Source: SZUA-320 sp963707875 | GTDB lineage: Bacteria > Gemmatimonadota > Gemmatimonadetes > Gemmatimonadales > GWC2-71-9 | NCBI GenBank assembly: GCA_963707875.1 | Contig: CAVPRU010000002.1 | Span: 1 to 64,000 of the forward strand | Length of the DNA: 64,000 nt | Direction: 5' to 3' | In this document: positions 62,933 through 64,000 of the stretch, one piece after another | How positions within the stretch are numbered: the first letter of the stretch is position 1 | Layout: each line of letters starts with the position of its first letter | Position numbers and translations under genes: made by a program | Notes under the pieces: model-generated | What the model was told of the DNA's origin: nothing | The model's database searches: none | What the model saw: only the letters and a program-made list of their open reading frames with translations

Positions 62933-64000
62933 ATGGTCCGCACCGCCCACCCCCGTCGACTCCTGAACCTGCTGTCCAGGGTGATGCTGCTCACCTTCGC
63001 GGCTCCCCTCGTCATGGCCGGGCCGCTCTCGGCCCAGACCAGCCCGCGGGTCCGGCAGGCTACCCTCGCCAACGTCGACGCCCTGACCGGGAACATCGGC
63101 CAGATGGCGCAGACCCTGTGGGATTATTCCGAAACCGCCATGCTGGAGTCTCGATCGGCCGCCTACCTGGCCAATCTCCTCGAGCAGGAGGGCTTCAAGC
63201 TCCAGCGCAACAGCGCCGGGATGCCCACGGCGTTCGTCGCCGAATACGGATCGGGCCGACCGATCATCGGCATTCTGGCCGAGTACGACGCCCTCCCCGG
63301 AGTCGGCAACGCGGTCACCCCGAAGAAACTGGTGCGGGATGACGGGGTCCTGTCGGGCCAGGGCTGCGGCCACAATCTGTTCGGGGCCGGGTCGATCGGG
63401 GCGGCCATCGCGCTCAAGCGGACCATGGAAGCCCAGGGGATCAAGGGCACCATCCGGCTCTACGGCACCCCGGCCGAAGAAACCCTGGTCGGCAAGACCT
63501 ACATGGCGCGGGACGGACTCTTCAACGATCTCGACGCGGCGCTCGACTGGCACCCGACCACCGTCAATGCGGTGTCCAACTCGGGCACCCAGGCCAACAA
63601 CAACTTCACCGTCGAGTTCCGGGGCCAGGCCGCGCACGCCGCGTTCGACCCGTGGAATGGCCGGAGCGCCCTGGACGCCGTGGAACTGATGGCGCACGGG
63701 GTCAACATGATGCGGGAGCATATCAAGCCGACCGCCCGGGTCCACTACGTCATTCCCTCCGCCGGCGAGGCGCCCAACGTGGTGCCCGAGTACGCCAAGG
63801 TCTGGTTCTTCGTTCGCGATGCGGATCGCCCGTCCGTGGAGGCCCACTACGCCTGGCTCAAGAAGATCGCCGAGGGGGCGGCCCTCGCCACCCGGACCAC
63901 CCACTCGATCCATCTCATCACCGGGGTCCACGAGTACCTCTACAACCGGCCGATCCAGGAGCTGATGCAGAAGAACCTCGAACTGGTGGGGGCACCGAAG
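62933..64000 (+). CDS. Exported M20-family amidohydrolase, 3'-truncated by the window edge
   Basis: The frame runs from ATG 62933 (AGGGAG seven bases upstream) to the window end, 356 residues without a stop. Signal peptide: LLTFAAPLVMAGPLSAQ. M20 landmarks: IIGILAEYDALPGVGN, GVLSGQGCGHNLFGAG (ligand His), RLYGTPAEETLVGKTYM (acid pair), DWHPTTVNAVSNSG and GQAAHAAFDPWNGRSALDAV. It is a paralogue of the gene at 42129-43733, but the two differ in most positions and are about 20 kb apart. The missing part is the last portion of the catalytic domain. Confidence 0.92.
   Translation, partial: MVRTAHPRRLLNLLSRVMLLTFAAPLVMAGPLSAQTSPRVRQATLANVDALTGNIGQMAQTLWDYSETAMLESRSAAYLANLLEQEGFKLQRNSAGMPTAFVAEYGSGRPIIGILAEYDALPGVGNAVTPKKLVRDDGVLSGQGCGHNLFGAGSIGAAIALKRTMEAQGIKGTIRLYGTPAEETLVGKTYMARDGLFNDLDAALDWHPTTVNAVSNSGTQANNNFTVEFRGQAAHAAFDPWNGRSALDAVELMAHGVNMMREHIKPTARVHYVIPSAGEAPNVVPEYAKVWFFVRDADRPSVEAHYAWLKKIAEGAALATRTTHSIHLITGVHEYLYNRPIQELMQKNLELVGAPK

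Overview
The window reads as one chromosome segment of a high-GC, Gram-negative, soil- or water-type bacterium. Gemmatimonadota is the best guess. The evidence is Ser/Thr kinases carrying C-terminal TolB/WD40-type propellers, a DUF5916 outer-membrane protein, a TonB-dependent receptor, many Sec-exported hydrolases (amidohydrolases, M20 and S9 peptidases, beta-lactamase-fold enzymes) and a B-type succinate dehydrogenase. No rRNA, tRNA, CRISPR array, integrase or transposase was seen. The taxonomic call is inference from gene content.

Layout. 0-7 kb: a 5'-truncated neutral ceramidase, a secreted protein, a DUF1801 protein, an orphan HigA-like regulator with a clear promoter/operator, a secreted cyclase, a lipoprotein, a RelE toxin remnant and two divergent paralogous membrane proteins. 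7-28 kb: a block where nearly every gene is broken by one-base frameshifts. It holds an SLC12-like permease, a propeller-amidohydrolase of about 1,100 residues, a VgrG-tail-like spike protein followed by a DUF4280 PAAR-like tip protein, small membrane proteins, a P-type cation ATPase, three propeller-bearing Ser/Thr kinases and an SMP-30-like protein. Gene fragments are also shuffled here. 28-64 kb: mostly intact genes. They include metallo-beta-lactamase-fold hydrolases, oligopeptidase B (start lost), beta-lactamase-fold hydrolases, a deaminase/amidohydrolase pair, two tandem CotH-like kinase-fold proteins, a four-gene hydrolase operon, ppk2, pnuC, a histone H1-like protein, a TonB receptor, a DUF5916 barrel, a gluzincin lipoprotein with three tandem paralogous lipoproteins, sdhCAB, a hybrid sensor kinase, yciH and a 3'-truncated M20 hydrolase.

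Genes that appear to work together. The ATGA/GTGA overlaps mark operons: M20 hydrolase, histidine phosphatase, beta-lactamase-fold hydrolase and DinB protein (43.7 to 39.5 kb); amidohydrolase and deaminase (37.2 to 35.1 kb); protease lipoprotein and three small lipoproteins (55.7 to 52.3 kb). sdhCAB encodes respiratory complex II.

Most notable: a run of 12 G inside the signal-peptide codons of the gluzincin lipoprotein, which leaves the gene one base out of frame and looks like a phase-variation switch or a homopolymer artefact; the secreted spike plus PAAR-like pair without any other injection-system gene; the CotH-like pair; and the sharp boundary between frameshift-rich and clean DNA, which should be settled from reads before any of the broken genes is called a true pseudogene.
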